This document shows positions 8,901 through 17,583 of a stretch of 46,410 nt of DNA, piece by piece. Position numbers and translations under genes: made by a program. This DNA is from Flavobacteriia bacterium (GTDB taxonomy: Bacteria > Bacteroidota > Bacteroidia > Flavobacteriales_D > Crocinitomicaceae). Positions within the stretch are counted from its first letter, which is position 1; every line of letters begins with the position of its first letter. The DNA lies in NCBI GenBank assembly GCA_947463445.1, contig CANHRS010000011.1:1-46410 (forward strand), written 5' to 3'. The notes beneath the pieces were generated by a model that was given only the letters and a program-made list of their open reading frames with translations, was not told the DNA's origin and did no database searches.

Positions 8901-9485
8901 TTATTTCTTTAAAATAATCTCATAATACAAGTGCTTATTAGAAACCGGAGAAGTCTCAGGAAAAGGAACGACGTACACTTTCATTGTTCGTCCTAGGAAA
9001 TTTGTTTCACCTAAATAGTCGTATGCGATCTCATCATCTTCATTTTTTCTAGACTTCCACATTTCCTTTAAGGTTTCGTCCATTTTTAAAAATTCATCGG
9101 TAACACGTTTTCCCATTAACACAATCTTATCTGGGTCAGCATTTTTCAAGCGGTCTTTCAAACTTTCCAAATGCGATGATTCTACCTTCACAGAATTCGA
9201 ATTTTTACTTGTTATAGCGTTATCATCAATCATATCTGTAAACCCCAAACCATCCGGGTATGCAGATAAGTTTCCGGAAATAAAAACTTCACTGGCCATG
9301 TGTTCGAATGGATAGGTGTTTTCTATACGCTTACATTCACTTATTAACCCAGCATCCTTAAGTATTTTCCAAAAATGAACGCGCGTACAAAAAACGGAAC
9401 CGATATTTACCGCTTCTTCAGTTGCATTTAATCCTATAAAAACAATTCCGTTTTTACCTGCTAAAAATTTTGTGTGTATTGACAT
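8901..9485 (-). CDS. Uracil-DNA glycosylase superfamily-like protein (Mug/TDG type)
   Basis: The 194-residue protein resembles single-domain Mug/TDG glycosylases. Near the N-terminus IVFIGLNATEEA takes the place of the active-site GxNPG loop and is followed by an FWKILKDAGLI helix, as in Mug. In the middle there is a TDMI motif, and DKIVLMGKRV matches the family strand before the substrate-binding helix. Near the end VPFPETSPVSNKHL replaces the usual L-P-(N/S)-(P/T)-S-G loop. Family role: removal of uracil or mismatched thymine from DNA. The divergent loops leave room for another activity. It is the last gene of the accessory minus-strand block and has its own terminator. Confidence 0.6.
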   Translation of the reverse strand: MSIHTKFLAGKNGIVFIGLNATEEAVNIGSVFCTRVHFWKILKDAGLISECKRIENTYPFEHMASEVFISGNLSAYPDGLGFTDMIDDNAITSKNSNSVKVESSHLESLKDRLKNADPDKIVLMGKRVTDEFLKMDETLKEMWKSRKNEDDEIAYDYLGETNFLGRTMKVYVVPFPETSPVSNKHLYYEIILKK

Positions 9486-9544
9486 AATAGTATAGATTTT
9501 AAATTAATTAATGAAAAAATATTTGATAATAAACGAGTTAAATA

Positions 9545-9997
9545 TTATTCAAAAGTACCTAACTCTTTTAAATAATTCCTTAGTAAAATCGTGAGATAAT
9601 TTAATACAAAATCACATTCAAGGATTGGTTCTTGGTAATTGAATAGTACTTCATCTACTATTTCGTAGTCATCTAATTCTGTTAAATTAGAGGAAGGATT
9701 AAAGATGTTGTAAATGTGTTTTTCAAGTAGGAATCGTCGTGTGTAATTTAGTTTCAGTGCAAGTTGATTATCGACTACTTCAAAATATAAATTAATAATG
9801 AATGGTTTATGAATTGATTTTGAGATTTTAAAAACATAGCAATCGACTTTTCTGTCAAATTTTACATGTAATTGATCTTTTTCAATTTCTTTTCTCCAGG
9901 AGGAGATCCATAAAAACAATTGATGATTCCATTCAGAGACTAAAAAAAATCCATTTTCAGCATGTAATTTTTCTACATTTTTTTTCCAACTTTCCAT
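9545..9997 (-). CDS. Unknown small protein, paralogue of the gene at 10834
   Basis: The 150-residue protein has no signal peptide or membrane segment. It opens with MESWKKN and has Trp-rich early segments (SEWNHQLFLWISSW) and a helical end, CDFVLNYLTILLRNYL. The protein at 10834-11253 shares this outline: MENWKRN start, EFVLSYLNILFINYY end, similar length. I do not recognise the family. Two diverged paralogues separated by one secreted protein is an arrangement seen with immunity proteins, but nothing here proves that role. Confidence 0.6.
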   Translation of the reverse strand: MESWKKNVEKLHAENGFFLVSEWNHQLFLWISSWRKEIEKDQLHVKFDRKVDCYVFKISKSIHKPFIINLYFEVVDNQLALKLNYTRRFLLEKHIYNIFNPSSNLTELDDYEIVDEVLFNYQEPILECDFVLNYLTILLRNYLKELGTFE

Positions 9998-10094
9998 ATT
10001 CTTTTAGATTAAGTGTTACATATATATAAGGAATGATTTATTTCAAATGTGACATTATCACTCAAAATAAATTTTAATTAAAATTAAAACAGTA

Positions 10095-10811
10095 TTATAG
10101 ATAGTAATAATTGTGTCGGAATCTCTTTTTTACCAAAATAACAACATTAATACTTTGACTATTTTTATGGGTAAAGACACAAATTTGAAGATTTCTCAAA
10201 CGCTTACTTCCTAGATCTTTTTTTAGTTTTTTGTTTTCAGAAATACCAACAACTATGTTTTTTAAAATCAGATCATCACATATATAGTTTAAGTGTCGCA
10301 TCATCAAACTTTTTTTGGAATAGTATACATATGCCTTAGCGAAGTCTTCAAGAAATTCATCTTGCCACAAAGTATCCAATTTTAAATGATTATTGAACTT
10401 TACATTGTTTATTAAATACAACGTATCGAGTAACGCAAAATTCATTGGGATAAAAGTTCCTAGTGTATCTATGGCGGAAACATTAACTCCCCAAGATTTA
10501 AAAAAATCGAAGTCAACTTTGGTTGGATTGATCTTATAATCAATGTGATCTTCGGAAGTGTATTTTAAATTACCATTTTCATCATATGCAGTTTCATCGT
10601 AATAGTAAAAATGATATGGGTTTTGTTCCAGTTCTAACGCTCTTTCTTTTTCTGCTTTTGCGATAGAGTCTTGCATCCTTTTTTCTTTGAAAATTTGGAG
10701 GATAGCCTTTATTTTTTTTGTGTCTCGAATACTAACTGATTCTAACTTATCGGTTTGTCCAAGTAAACAAAAACTTGTAAAAAGTAAAAATGTCATCGTT
10801 AAAAGTTTCAT
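10095..10811 (-). CDS. Secreted or periplasmic protein of unknown function
   Basis: The 238-residue protein begins with a signal peptide (MKLLTMTFLLFTSFCLLGQ; cleavage probably after Gly/Gln) followed by a charged helix (KIKAILQIFKEKRMQDS). The rest is mixed and Tyr/Lys-rich; the end (NVVILVKKRFRHNYYYL) is basic and may form a last strand. No known domain or catalytic motif is visible. It lies between two paralogous small genes (9545 and 10834) in the same orientation, 22 bases after the stop of the upstream one, so the three are probably transcribed together. Confidence 0.65.
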   Translation of the reverse strand: MKLLTMTFLLFTSFCLLGQTDKLESVSIRDTKKIKAILQIFKEKRMQDSIAKAEKERALELEQNPYHFYYYDETAYDENGNLKYTSEDHIDYKINPTKVDFDFFKSWGVNVSAIDTLGTFIPMNFALLDTLYLINNVKFNNHLKLDTLWQDEFLEDFAKAYVYYSKKSLMMRHLNYICDDLILKNIVVGISENKKLKKDLGSKRLRNLQICVFTHKNSQSINVVILVKKRFRHNYYYL

Positions 10812-10833
10812 AGTATTTAGTTTTAAAGGTGAA

Positions 10834-11253
10834 TTATAAATGATTGTATTTTGTATAATAATTTATAAATAAGATGTTTAGGTAGGATAGTACAAATTCT
10901 TTTTCATGTATTGGGTCTGTTTTTCTGGATATTTCTTCAATGGTATTTGTATATGTTTCAGTTTGATGATCGTAATGTAGCGTATATTCTATCCATAAAA
11001 TTTGATCATAAAGAGCCGTTTGTTCATCAAACTTTAAAAAATAGTACAAACTAATTGTCTGTTCGATATCATTTGAAAGTGAGATTTCGATATCCTTTCC
11101 ATTATTTTTTACTTGAATATTACCAAGCTTAATTTGTCCCATAAACTCCCCCCATTCTTCGACCCATTCTTCTAGTAGTTTATTCCATCCTATGTAGAGG
11201 ATTAACTCTTCTTTATGTAGGAATTCCAAAATGTTTCTTTTCCAATTTTCCAT
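10834..11253 (-). CDS. Unknown small protein, paralogue of the gene at 9545
   Basis: The start is chosen at 11253 (MENWKRN), not at the ATG 16 codons earlier (11301), because MENWKRN aligns with MESWKKN of the paralogue and the longer form overlaps the upstream gene. This gives 139 residues without a signal or membrane segment. The protein is acidic, with Trp pairs (GWNKLLEEWVEEWGEF) and a helical tail (KEFVLSYLNILFINYY). Function unknown; see the paralogue for the comparison. Confidence 0.6.
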   Translation of the reverse strand: MENWKRNILEFLHKEELILYIGWNKLLEEWVEEWGEFMGQIKLGNIQVKNNGKDIEISLSNDIEQTISLYYFLKFDEQTALYDQILWIEYTLHYDHQTETYTNTIEEISRKTDPIHEKEFVLSYLNILFINYYTKYNHL

Positions 11254-11290
11254 GGTTATTTTTTTTAAATAATTAGTGAAAAATGGTGAT

Positions 11291-11653
11291 TCAATCGGCA
11301 TAAGCCAATTGAATCTGAAGTTTAGATATGAGGTAAGTAGAAAGTATATCTTTTAAGTAGTTGATCCCTTTAAGACGAAGCGTTTCCCTTAAATTTTCAT
11401 CGGATCGGATTAATGAAATTGTTGTAGGTTTTTGAAGGTAAGAAGGAAGTGTTGAAATAATTAGTGTACCAGAAGATTTAGGTATCTTTTTTAATAATTG
11501 ATTAAAAGACTCTCTTATGTGATTTTCATTTTCAATGAATGCATAATCAAAACCAGACTTTTTTTGAGGATTTGGATTTGTTTTAATGCGATTTTTGGTA
11601 ATTGAAAAAGTTAAATTGTTTGCGGAATTAATTTGAATAGTTTTCATAATCAT
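11291..11653 (-). CDS. Hypothetical protein, 118-120 residues
   Basis: No family is recognised. The second Met (11647) gives MKTIQINSANNLTFSI, a more natural start than MIMKTI. The protein lacks a signal peptide and contains strand-like SSGTLIISTLP and a helical end (GINYLKDILSTYLISKLQIQ). It sits upstream of the paralogue at 10834 in the same orientation. Composition supports coding, but conservation cannot be tested here. Confidence 0.5.
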   Translation of the reverse strand: MIMKTIQINSANNLTFSITKNRIKTNPNPQKKSGFDYAFIENENHIRESFNQLLKKIPKSSGTLIISTLPSYLQKPTTISLIRSDENLRETLRLKGINYLKDILSTYLISKLQIQLAYAD

Positions 11654-11841
11654 AAAAGTTTTAAGTAAATATTAGTTGTATATTTATTTAAGCTGTGTGA
11701 CTATGATTATGTGACAATAAATTTTAATGAATTTTAATAAAAATTTATAATAACCTCAAATACAGTATTTTATTTTTTAAATTTTATCTCAAATGAAATT
11801 TAAATGAACTCAATTCTCAATGCAAGTAGAAGTAGTACGTA

Positions 11842-12486
11842 TCAATAAAACATTTCTCGACGGTAAATAAACTCGCTTCGAGCTCCTAATGGAAAATCTT
11901 CTTTATCTTCATTAAAATAGAGATACCTTCTTGTATAAATTTTTGTGATGTTTAGTTCTTTTCGATATTCAGCTATTTGTTTTTTTATCTCTTTATTTTC
12001 TTTGCCTCCTAAGGCAATAGAGTGATTTCTACCCTTTATTTTATCTTTTCCAGACACAACTACATACATCTTTTTAATGTAAAACACATCTAATACTTCA
12101 AATAAATCCATAGCGTATTTGGGTATACGACTTTCAGTTGCAATATAATCTTGGTCATCTTCCATATACTCTTTTGGTCCATTTTTCATATTTGGATCAA
12201 TATACCAGTCTGCGTCGAACAAGGTGGTGTCTATGCGCCAATAATCATATTTAATTAGATTCTCATTCCGATAGGTATCTTTGTAAATCTCGAGACAAAA
12301 CGGGTAGAATAATGTGATTTTTTTTCCGTGATTATTTGCGAAGACGCAATTATGTAGACTTTTATCGGGTCGTAAACCAAATTTAAAAATTGTATCTCTA
12401 TTCTCCCGTAATGTTACATGCCAAACAAACATCTGAGGGATGATTTTTTTGATACCAGGTACATCTGCTAAATTTTTATAAATCAT
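11842..12486 (-). CDS. Possible ADP-ribosyltransferase-fold protein
   Basis: The 214-residue cytoplasmic protein has at residues 20-50 the pattern VWHVTLRENRDTIFKFGLRP...VFA. This resembles the H-x-T...N...I...GL.P opening of small ADP-ribosyltransferase-fold proteins (Tpt1/KptA, DarT and related toxins). A WRIDTTLFDADWYID strand pair and IATESRIPKYAMDLFEVL, like the ART segment before the last strand, follow. A clear catalytic Glu motif is not obvious, so activity is uncertain. If real, it could modify nucleic acid or protein with NAD+. No adjacent antitoxin such as a macrodomain (DarG) is visible. Confidence 0.4.
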   Translation of the reverse strand: MIYKNLADVPGIKKIIPQMFVWHVTLRENRDTIFKFGLRPDKSLHNCVFANNHGKKITLFYPFCLEIYKDTYRNENLIKYDYWRIDTTLFDADWYIDPNMKNGPKEYMEDDQDYIATESRIPKYAMDLFEVLDVFYIKKMYVVVSGKDKIKGRNHSIALGGKENKEIKKQIAEYRKELNITKIYTRRYLYFNEDKEDFPLGARSEFIYRREMFY

Positions 12487-12587
12487 AGTTATAAATTTTA
12501 ATTATTAAACATTAAGAAACCACTACTAAGGAACTAGATCACTATTTCATTCAATTCATTGATTATACTATTATTAAACACTTAGAT

Positions 12588-13139
12588 TTACTTGTTTATT
12601 TGCACTCCAAAGTCTATGTTTATAGCATAATCCACATATTCTTCGTATGCTATTTCTTTTTTTACTATAGATACGCCTATAATATTTGAAGCTTCATTAA
12701 GCTCCTCACATAACATAATCGCTTTGTGTTTTGGAGACGAATCAAATGCTTTAATTGCAATTTTAACAATCTCTGAAATTGAAGTATTTTTACTAGTTAG
12801 ATTACCTTGTATTTGTATTTCTCCCCATATATTTTTATTGGGCAACATTGAAATTCTTTGTTCAAAATTCATTTCTTTATGATCATTAACATCAAATTGT
12901 TCATCATGTGGTAATTTATCATTATGAGCTGAATGATTAACCTTAGTACATTTTGCCAAATAGTTAGCATGGTATAAAGCTACTTTTGATATTTCTGCAT
13001 CATAGATTACAGGACCTAAACCATGTTTTTTACGGTAAATATTAAGTTGTTTTACAAATTCGGTTTCTAGAGCAGACTGAGCATTAGACTTTTCTACAAA
13101 TAGAAATAGGATACAAATCATATAAAATAATTTTTTCAT
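12588..13139 (-). CDS. Secreted CAP-domain protein (SCP/PR-1 family)
   Basis: The 183-residue protein has a signal peptide (MKKLFYMICILFLFVEKSNA, cut before QSALE). A CAP domain follows: LNIYRKKHGLGPVIYDAEIS then VALYHANYLAK, the HS of NHSAHND, the WGEI motif (residues ~104-108), a DSSPKHKAIML loop and IIGVSIV. The His and Glu residues that line the CAP cavity can be seen (NHSAHND, WGEIQ). CAP proteins are extracellular and bind lipids, or in some cases act as proteases. The role here is unknown. The gene stands alone, with about 100 bases on each side. Confidence 0.8.
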   Translation of the reverse strand: MKKLFYMICILFLFVEKSNAQSALETEFVKQLNIYRKKHGLGPVIYDAEISKVALYHANYLAKCTKVNHSAHNDKLPHDEQFDVNDHKEMNFEQRISMLPNKNIWGEIQIQGNLTSKNTSISEIVKIAIKAFDSSPKHKAIMLCEELNEASNIIGVSIVKKEIAYEEYVDYAINIDFGVQINK

Positions 13140-13235
13140 AATAATTTGATTTTAAATGATTAATGATTTTATTAATTCTCATTTGACCAATATTTTGTGA
13201 AAATTTCATTAGTATATTTTGAAGAAAACAAAATT

Positions 13236-13718
13236 TCATATAGAAAAACATTTTTCTAAAATTTCCATCGTTTTGTTTTCAATACCAGGGTATTTTGACT
13301 CTCTATTTCCAGCCACATTTAAAATTATTTTTCTAGATTTTTTGTTAAAAATTTCTTGCACAAAATTCACTATTTTTTCGGAAGCATCTAAATCGTTAAT
13401 ATCCACTAATACATACTCTTTCTCGAATTTTTCACAGATTTTTTTAGTTAAATCAGAACCTCTAGATTTTACCCCAGTTAGTATAACAGTAGCATCCGTT
13501 TTACGTACATTTTGTTCCGTTCTATCTTTATAATCAGATTTAGTAGACTCATACATACTATATCTAACTTTAAGACTAAGATCTATTCCGTCTTCAGTTT
13601 TACACCCTTTAGGTAAACAACCACCAGTAGCGATTCCTGCTTTTTTTGCTGCTTTTAGAGCACCTAGATCTACACCAGTTTGACCGCCTGATACAATTTT
13701 TAATGTTAAATTTTTCAT
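13236..13718 (-). CDS. SLOG-superfamily, putative molybdenum-carrier-like protein
   Basis: The 160-residue protein matches the MoCo_carrier (pfam12694) type of the SLOG fold. KIVSGGQTGVDLGAL is the N-terminal nucleotide-binding loop, followed by GIATGGCLPKGCKTEDG, YKDRTEQNVRKTDATVI and SRGSDLT. It lacks a signal peptide. The family is annotated as a molybdenum-cofactor carrier, but many members sit in accessory or phage regions, and SLOG proteins often sense or process nucleotides. No molybdenum gene is nearby, so a nucleotide-linked role is at least as likely. Confidence 0.8.
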   Translation of the reverse strand: MKNLTLKIVSGGQTGVDLGALKAAKKAGIATGGCLPKGCKTEDGIDLSLKVRYSMYESTKSDYKDRTEQNVRKTDATVILTGVKSRGSDLTKKICEKFEKEYVLVDINDLDASEKIVNFVQEIFNKKSRKIILNVAGNRESKYPGIENKTMEILEKCFSI

Positions 13719-14039
13719 AAATAATGTTTAAGAGTTTATATTTCCTTATCATTATTTATAAGTGTAGTTTCATTAAAATTGTGTCAAAAAAAAGTGTAAA
13801 TTAATTTATATTTTGAAAATAAATTGTTAACTATCATTTTTTGAGTTAGTTAACTTGTTTATTTTTTATCTGAATATTTGTTAAAACATCAATAGTTAAT
13901 GTTTCATTATTGTGTTTCATTGATTTCAAAGGAAAATATTCACTTGAAAAATTAATACTATTCAATTAATAAAATGCGAGTAATAATATATGCGTGATAT
14001 ATTATTATAATTTAAAAGATTAAATTCTTAGTCAAATAA
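13719..14039. other. AT-rich intergenic region, no gene seen
   Basis: This 321-base stretch carries stops in all frames. It contains an AT-only inverted repeat, TAATAATATAT (13981-13991) and ATATATTATTA (13997-14007), with the loop GCGTG; its role is unknown. Nothing else is supported. Confidence 0.5.
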
Positions 14040-14070
14040 AAAACGCTCCTACAATAAGTAAGAGCGTTTT
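14040..14070 (-). terminator. Terminator of the metalloprotease-like gene
   Basis: Arms AAAACGCTC (14040-14048) and GAGCGTTTT (14062-14070) form a 9-bp stem. On the minus strand it follows the stop at 14099 and continues into TTTATTT. Confidence 0.8.
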
Positions 14071-14098
14071 AATAGACGATTTATTTATTTTCAATTTT

Positions 14099-16714
14099 TC
14101 ATCTGATTCCGAAACCTAAATTCCATAGATCAGCGGACAAGTCTATAGCATCTCTTTCTATATCTGGATATGCATAAGTTAGTGGTGCTTGAGATTTGAA
14201 ATTTGTGATTATTTCAGATGGAGTTATTTCAAGTTTTGATATGCTATCCCCTTTATAAATCCAAATTGCATATTTAGGATTTTCTCCTTCTTCTGGATTT
14301 GGATTTGGCACCATGAGTTTATATAAAGTAATTTCACCAGTTTTTTCGTCAACGTATTTTTCAAAAGCACTAAAAAAACCTAGGTTTTTCATAGTGTCTT
14401 TATATTTTTCTACTTGCATTTCATTAAATTCATCTGATGGCAAAAAAACAGCAGGTGTGAGTGTTTTTCTAAATAATTCCATACGATTAGGTCCTACATT
14501 TTTATATTCCCAAGTAAATATTAGAGCTGCGTTATTCTGCGTTATTTTTTCGAGATTTTTTAAATCACTTAAACATTCTTTTAATGATTCTAAATCTTCC
14601 TTTTTTACTCCTTCTTTTAACTCTTTTTTTATTTCATCTTGTATCAGTTGAATAGTCTCTGGGTCTAATGTACAATCAGATATAGCTTCAAGCGAGTCAT
14701 TAAAAATCAGACAAGTTTTTAAGTGCATTAGCATAGGATTATCTATGTAATTTAAAGAGGAATCCGCTAAATAATGATATTGAGCTGAATCATTTAAATA
14801 ATGATGTTTTCTTAAATCTACAATCTTGTTTAATATTTCAGAAATATCTTGTGATATTAAATTTTGATATAATCGATACGGACTATCTTTCTTTGTAGGG
14901 TTCATTAATTCAAATGCTTTCTCCAAATCTTCATCGCCTTTTATCATCCAATATGCAATAATTTGAGCAATTGCTTCTTGTGTTTTTTTATGACCCGTAT
15001 TGTAACCGATTCTCCAATTGGCATTATTAGCAATAGGCCAATGAGAAACCCAATGTCCTAATTCGTGCATCAATACAATTAATCGCACATCTTTTTCATC
15101 GATGTTATCATGGTTTTTAACATATGCTTCAATAACATCTTTATACAATATAATTTTACCTTCATTTGTTACATTAAGACAACCTAATTTAGTTTTTGTA
15201 GATCTATAAACACCTAATCTATTTATGTTAAAAGATTCAGAGTTTACATAATTATCCAAATCAAGCAAATCTTTTTTCTCAACATCTGTTAAAGTTTCGT
15301 GATTTGCTATTTTATCTTTAATATTTTTGGGAAGGTCTGTTTTTATGAAATTTTCATATCGGAATATACCTTCTTCTTTATCAGAATTTTTCGTATGTAA
15401 TTCGTTAATTAATGATTCATTTAACTCTTCCAATTTGTTTTTAAAATAAACTTTTGGGAAACGATCGATTTCAAACTTGAAATTTGGTTTTTTAGTATCA
15501 TTTTTATCTTCATTTTGAAGTATCTTTTTTAATTCAAGTATTTTCTCCAACTCTTCAGGTGAAAACTGATATGCTACTAATTTATTTGAGTTAGTTTTTG
15601 TATACATATTAGCTAAAAGAAAATCTAAAGCTTCAATACCTTCTGTATTGTCTGTGTCTAGGGTAATAAAATGAAGTCCTTCCTTTATACCAGGAACACT
15701 TAGAAGTTTTTCCCGTAATCGAGATAATAATTTTCGACCATTAACTTCTTTATTACCAAGTTCAACCCATCGTTTTTGAACAAGTGCTAAAAATGATTTT
15801 TTTTTATCGATAGACTCATTGGATTCATCTTCGAAATAGGAACAATTAATTAATAATTCAAAATATTTTTTTTCTTGTGGTGATAATCTGATTGAAGAAG
15901 AAGAATATACTTTTCGGGCAAAATCTCTAATTTTTTCTACGTGGTCTTTCGTGTCAAAGTCTTCATACATTTCATCCGATAATTCAGGAAGACCATTCAA
16001 GTTTTCTATATTCGTGAATGCAGATTTTTGTGTACTGTCATACGCTTCCTTTGCTATACCATCTAAAAGAGAATTCCATTTTTGTTGTGCTTTTATAATA
16101 TTTGCATCTTCTTTAAATTCATCTTCCAGGACATTAATTGACCAAAGATTCTTCATCATTCGAATAAAATATCCTGGTCTTATGTTATTTATGGATTGTT
16201 TCGGAATCCGAGTATATCCCTCCACTAATCGATCATAGGCTGCATTTTCATCTTGATTTATTAATAATCTAAAATAATTTTCATATATTCTTATTATTGA
16301 ATTTCGTTCTTTTTTTGTCCAATGAGGAAATGTTTTTTCTAAAAATTCGTCGGATAATGTTAAATAACTTCTGATATCATTAGAATTATAAAAAAGATGA
16401 TTTAATTGATTTTGTATATTTTTTAAGGTATTTCTTTTGTATTTAATTATTTCAGGCTCAACTATTACTGCTTTTTTATCCGTGTCATCTTCTTTAATCT
16501 TCTTTTTAGGAACGTATTTTTTAATTACTTCTATATTAATTATTGCATATCTTGCTTTTTCAATAATTTCTTCATTGGTGATATCCGGATAATATTCTTT
16601 GCATTTTTCGTTGAACCAGTTAGCTAATTTTTTAGCGGATTCCTTTTTTTTATCGGATATTTTCCCTTTTTCAATTGTTAAATTTTCGAATATTCTTGTT
16701 AAATCGTTTAACAT
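14099..16714 (-). CDS. Large cytoplasmic protein with zincin metalloprotease motif
   Basis: The 871-residue protein has no signal peptide. Most of it is Lys/Glu-rich and helical, with no recognised domain. Near residue 550 there is a clear zincin motif, VLMHELGHWVSH (H550, E551, H554), preceded by a strand/helix unit (GKIILYKDVIEAY). E580 in TQEAIAQIIAYW, 26 residues after the second His, is a plausible third zinc ligand of gluzincin type. Inferred: a zinc peptidase domain buried in a large scaffold. It is the last gene of a cluster with an AAA+ ATPase, a membrane protein and a coiled-coil protein (64-base gap to the last). A TAGGTTTG -7 box at 16741-16748 may give it its own promoter. A terminator follows. 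Confidence 0.65.
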   Translation of the reverse strand: MLNDLTRIFENLTIEKGKISDKKKESAKKLANWFNEKCKEYYPDITNEEIIEKARYAIINIEVIKKYVPKKKIKEDDTDKKAVIVEPEIIKYKRNTLKNIQNQLNHLFYNSNDIRSYLTLSDEFLEKTFPHWTKKERNSIIRIYENYFRLLINQDENAAYDRLVEGYTRIPKQSINNIRPGYFIRMMKNLWSINVLEDEFKEDANIIKAQQKWNSLLDGIAKEAYDSTQKSAFTNIENLNGLPELSDEMYEDFDTKDHVEKIRDFARKVYSSSSIRLSPQEKKYFELLINCSYFEDESNESIDKKKSFLALVQKRWVELGNKEVNGRKLLSRLREKLLSVPGIKEGLHFITLDTDNTEGIEALDFLLANMYTKTNSNKLVAYQFSPEELEKILELKKILQNEDKNDTKKPNFKFEIDRFPKVYFKNKLEELNESLINELHTKNSDKEEGIFRYENFIKTDLPKNIKDKIANHETLTDVEKKDLLDLDNYVNSESFNINRLGVYRSTKTKLGCLNVTNEGKIILYKDVIEAYVKNHDNIDEKDVRLIVLMHELGHWVSHWPIANNANWRIGYNTGHKKTQEAIAQIIAYWMIKGDEDLEKAFELMNPTKKDSPYRLYQNLISQDISEILNKIVDLRKHHYLNDSAQYHYLADSSLNYIDNPMLMHLKTCLIFNDSLEAISDCTLDPETIQLIQDEIKKELKEGVKKEDLESLKECLSDLKNLEKITQNNAALIFTWEYKNVGPNRMELFRKTLTPAVFLPSDEFNEMQVEKYKDTMKNLGFFSAFEKYVDEKTGEITLYKLMVPNPNPEEGENPKYAIWIYKGDSISKLEITPSEIITNFKSQAPLTYAYPDIERDAIDLSADLWNLGFGIR

Positions 16715-16740
16715 ATTTAAAATTTTTAATTTTTATATTT

Positions 16741-16748
16741 CAAACCTA
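16741..16748 (-). promoter_or_regulatory. Possible -7 element upstream of the metalloprotease-like gene
   Basis: On the minus strand TAGGTTTG fits TAnnTTTG. It lies 26 bases before the ATG at 16714. No convincing -33 element is seen. Confidence 0.35.
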
Positions 16749-16778
16749 AATATTATATTCCGATATAAAAAATGAAAA

Positions 16779-17060
16779 TCATCTAAACCAGTTAATTAGT
16801 ATTTCAATCTCTATTTTATCTTCTTCAAAATCCTCATTTAGAAGACGTTTAATAGCATTGTACTTGATTTCAATCTGCTTTAATTGGTCATATAATTCTT
16901 TTGTTTTTACAGTATGCGCAGTAAGTAAATCATATCTCTGGTCCTTAATTAAAGTCTTGACTTTTTCAGTTTCTTCTTGTAACAAAATAAAAGCTGACTG
17001 TAGGTTTTTTAGACCATTCATTATTTCTTGTAATTCATTTTTTAAAAATTCGTTTGTCAT
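16779..17060 (-). CDS. Small coiled-coil protein in the AAA+/zincin cluster
   Basis: The start is set at 17060 (MTNEFLKNEL), because its ATG overlaps the TGA of the upstream gene by 4 bases (17057-17060), a translational-coupling arrangement. The longer frame up to 17180 lies inside that gene. The 93-residue product is almost all heptad-like helix (NLQSAFILLQEETEKVKTL, ELYDQLKQIEIKYNAI), typical of a coiled-coil adaptor or structural subunit. It ends with an acidic stretch and ILINWFR. No family is recognised. Confidence 0.6.
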   Translation of the reverse strand: MTNEFLKNELQEIMNGLKNLQSAFILLQEETEKVKTLIKDQRYDLLTAHTVKTKELYDQLKQIEIKYNAIKRLLNEDFEEDKIEIEILINWFR

Positions 17061-17554
17061 CGTAAATAAAAGTTTAGTAAATAAAATAGTCCATAAAACA
17101 AAGCACTTAATCCGAGAGAACAAAGTAAAAATGGGTAAATGTTTTTTAGATAATACCAAAAAGGTGTAATTCGATACCAATCTAAAGAATCATAGAAGAT
17201 AGAATCTCTATCCTCATTTATCACACGATTTGGACCCCATTCTTTTTCATCCATCGGATTACATTCGATATCTTCTTCTAAAATATCTTCTTGAATCAGG
17301 CATCGATCTATCACTAATTTTCGTGTTTGAACAATATAATAAACATCCATTATATACAAATTTGCAAGTATTGGTAGTATGAAATAGGTTCCTATATTGA
17401 CTTCGATGAAGAAAACTACAAAAAATAGAAATAATTGAAAATAAAAAGGAACTCCGTTTGGTAATGGAATCTTTCCAAATACTTTCCCAAATCGTTTGTG
17501 AGATTCCAATTTTCGTAAATAATAAACTGATTTGTCTAATTCATTTTCTGTCAT
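17057..17554 (-). CDS. Membrane protein in the AAA+/zincin cluster
   Basis: The 165-residue protein has a soluble N-terminus of about 35 residues, two adjacent membrane helices (around FYFQLFLFFVVFFIEVNI and TYFILPILANLYIMDVYYI), an acidic soluble loop of about 60 residues (ILEEDIECNPMDEKEWG), and one or two helices at the C-terminus (FLLCSLGLSALFYGLFYLL). No known family is seen. The gene lies 29 bases after the AAA+ ATPase and overlaps the coiled-coil gene by 4 bases, so the three are surely one operon; it may anchor the complex at the inner membrane. Confidence 0.65.
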   Translation of the reverse strand: MTENELDKSVYYLRKLESHKRFGKVFGKIPLPNGVPFYFQLFLFFVVFFIEVNIGTYFILPILANLYIMDVYYIVQTRKLVIDRCLIQEDILEEDIECNPMDEKEWGPNRVINEDRDSIFYDSLDWYRITPFWYYLKNIYPFLLCSLGLSALFYGLFYLLNFYLR

Positions 17555-17583
17555 AAGAGTTGAGTTTTTGATAATTATTATTC

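Noticed and set aside
17061-17180. Upstream extension of the coiled-coil gene
   Set aside because: Lies wholly inside the membrane-protein gene; the 4-base overlap start fits better.
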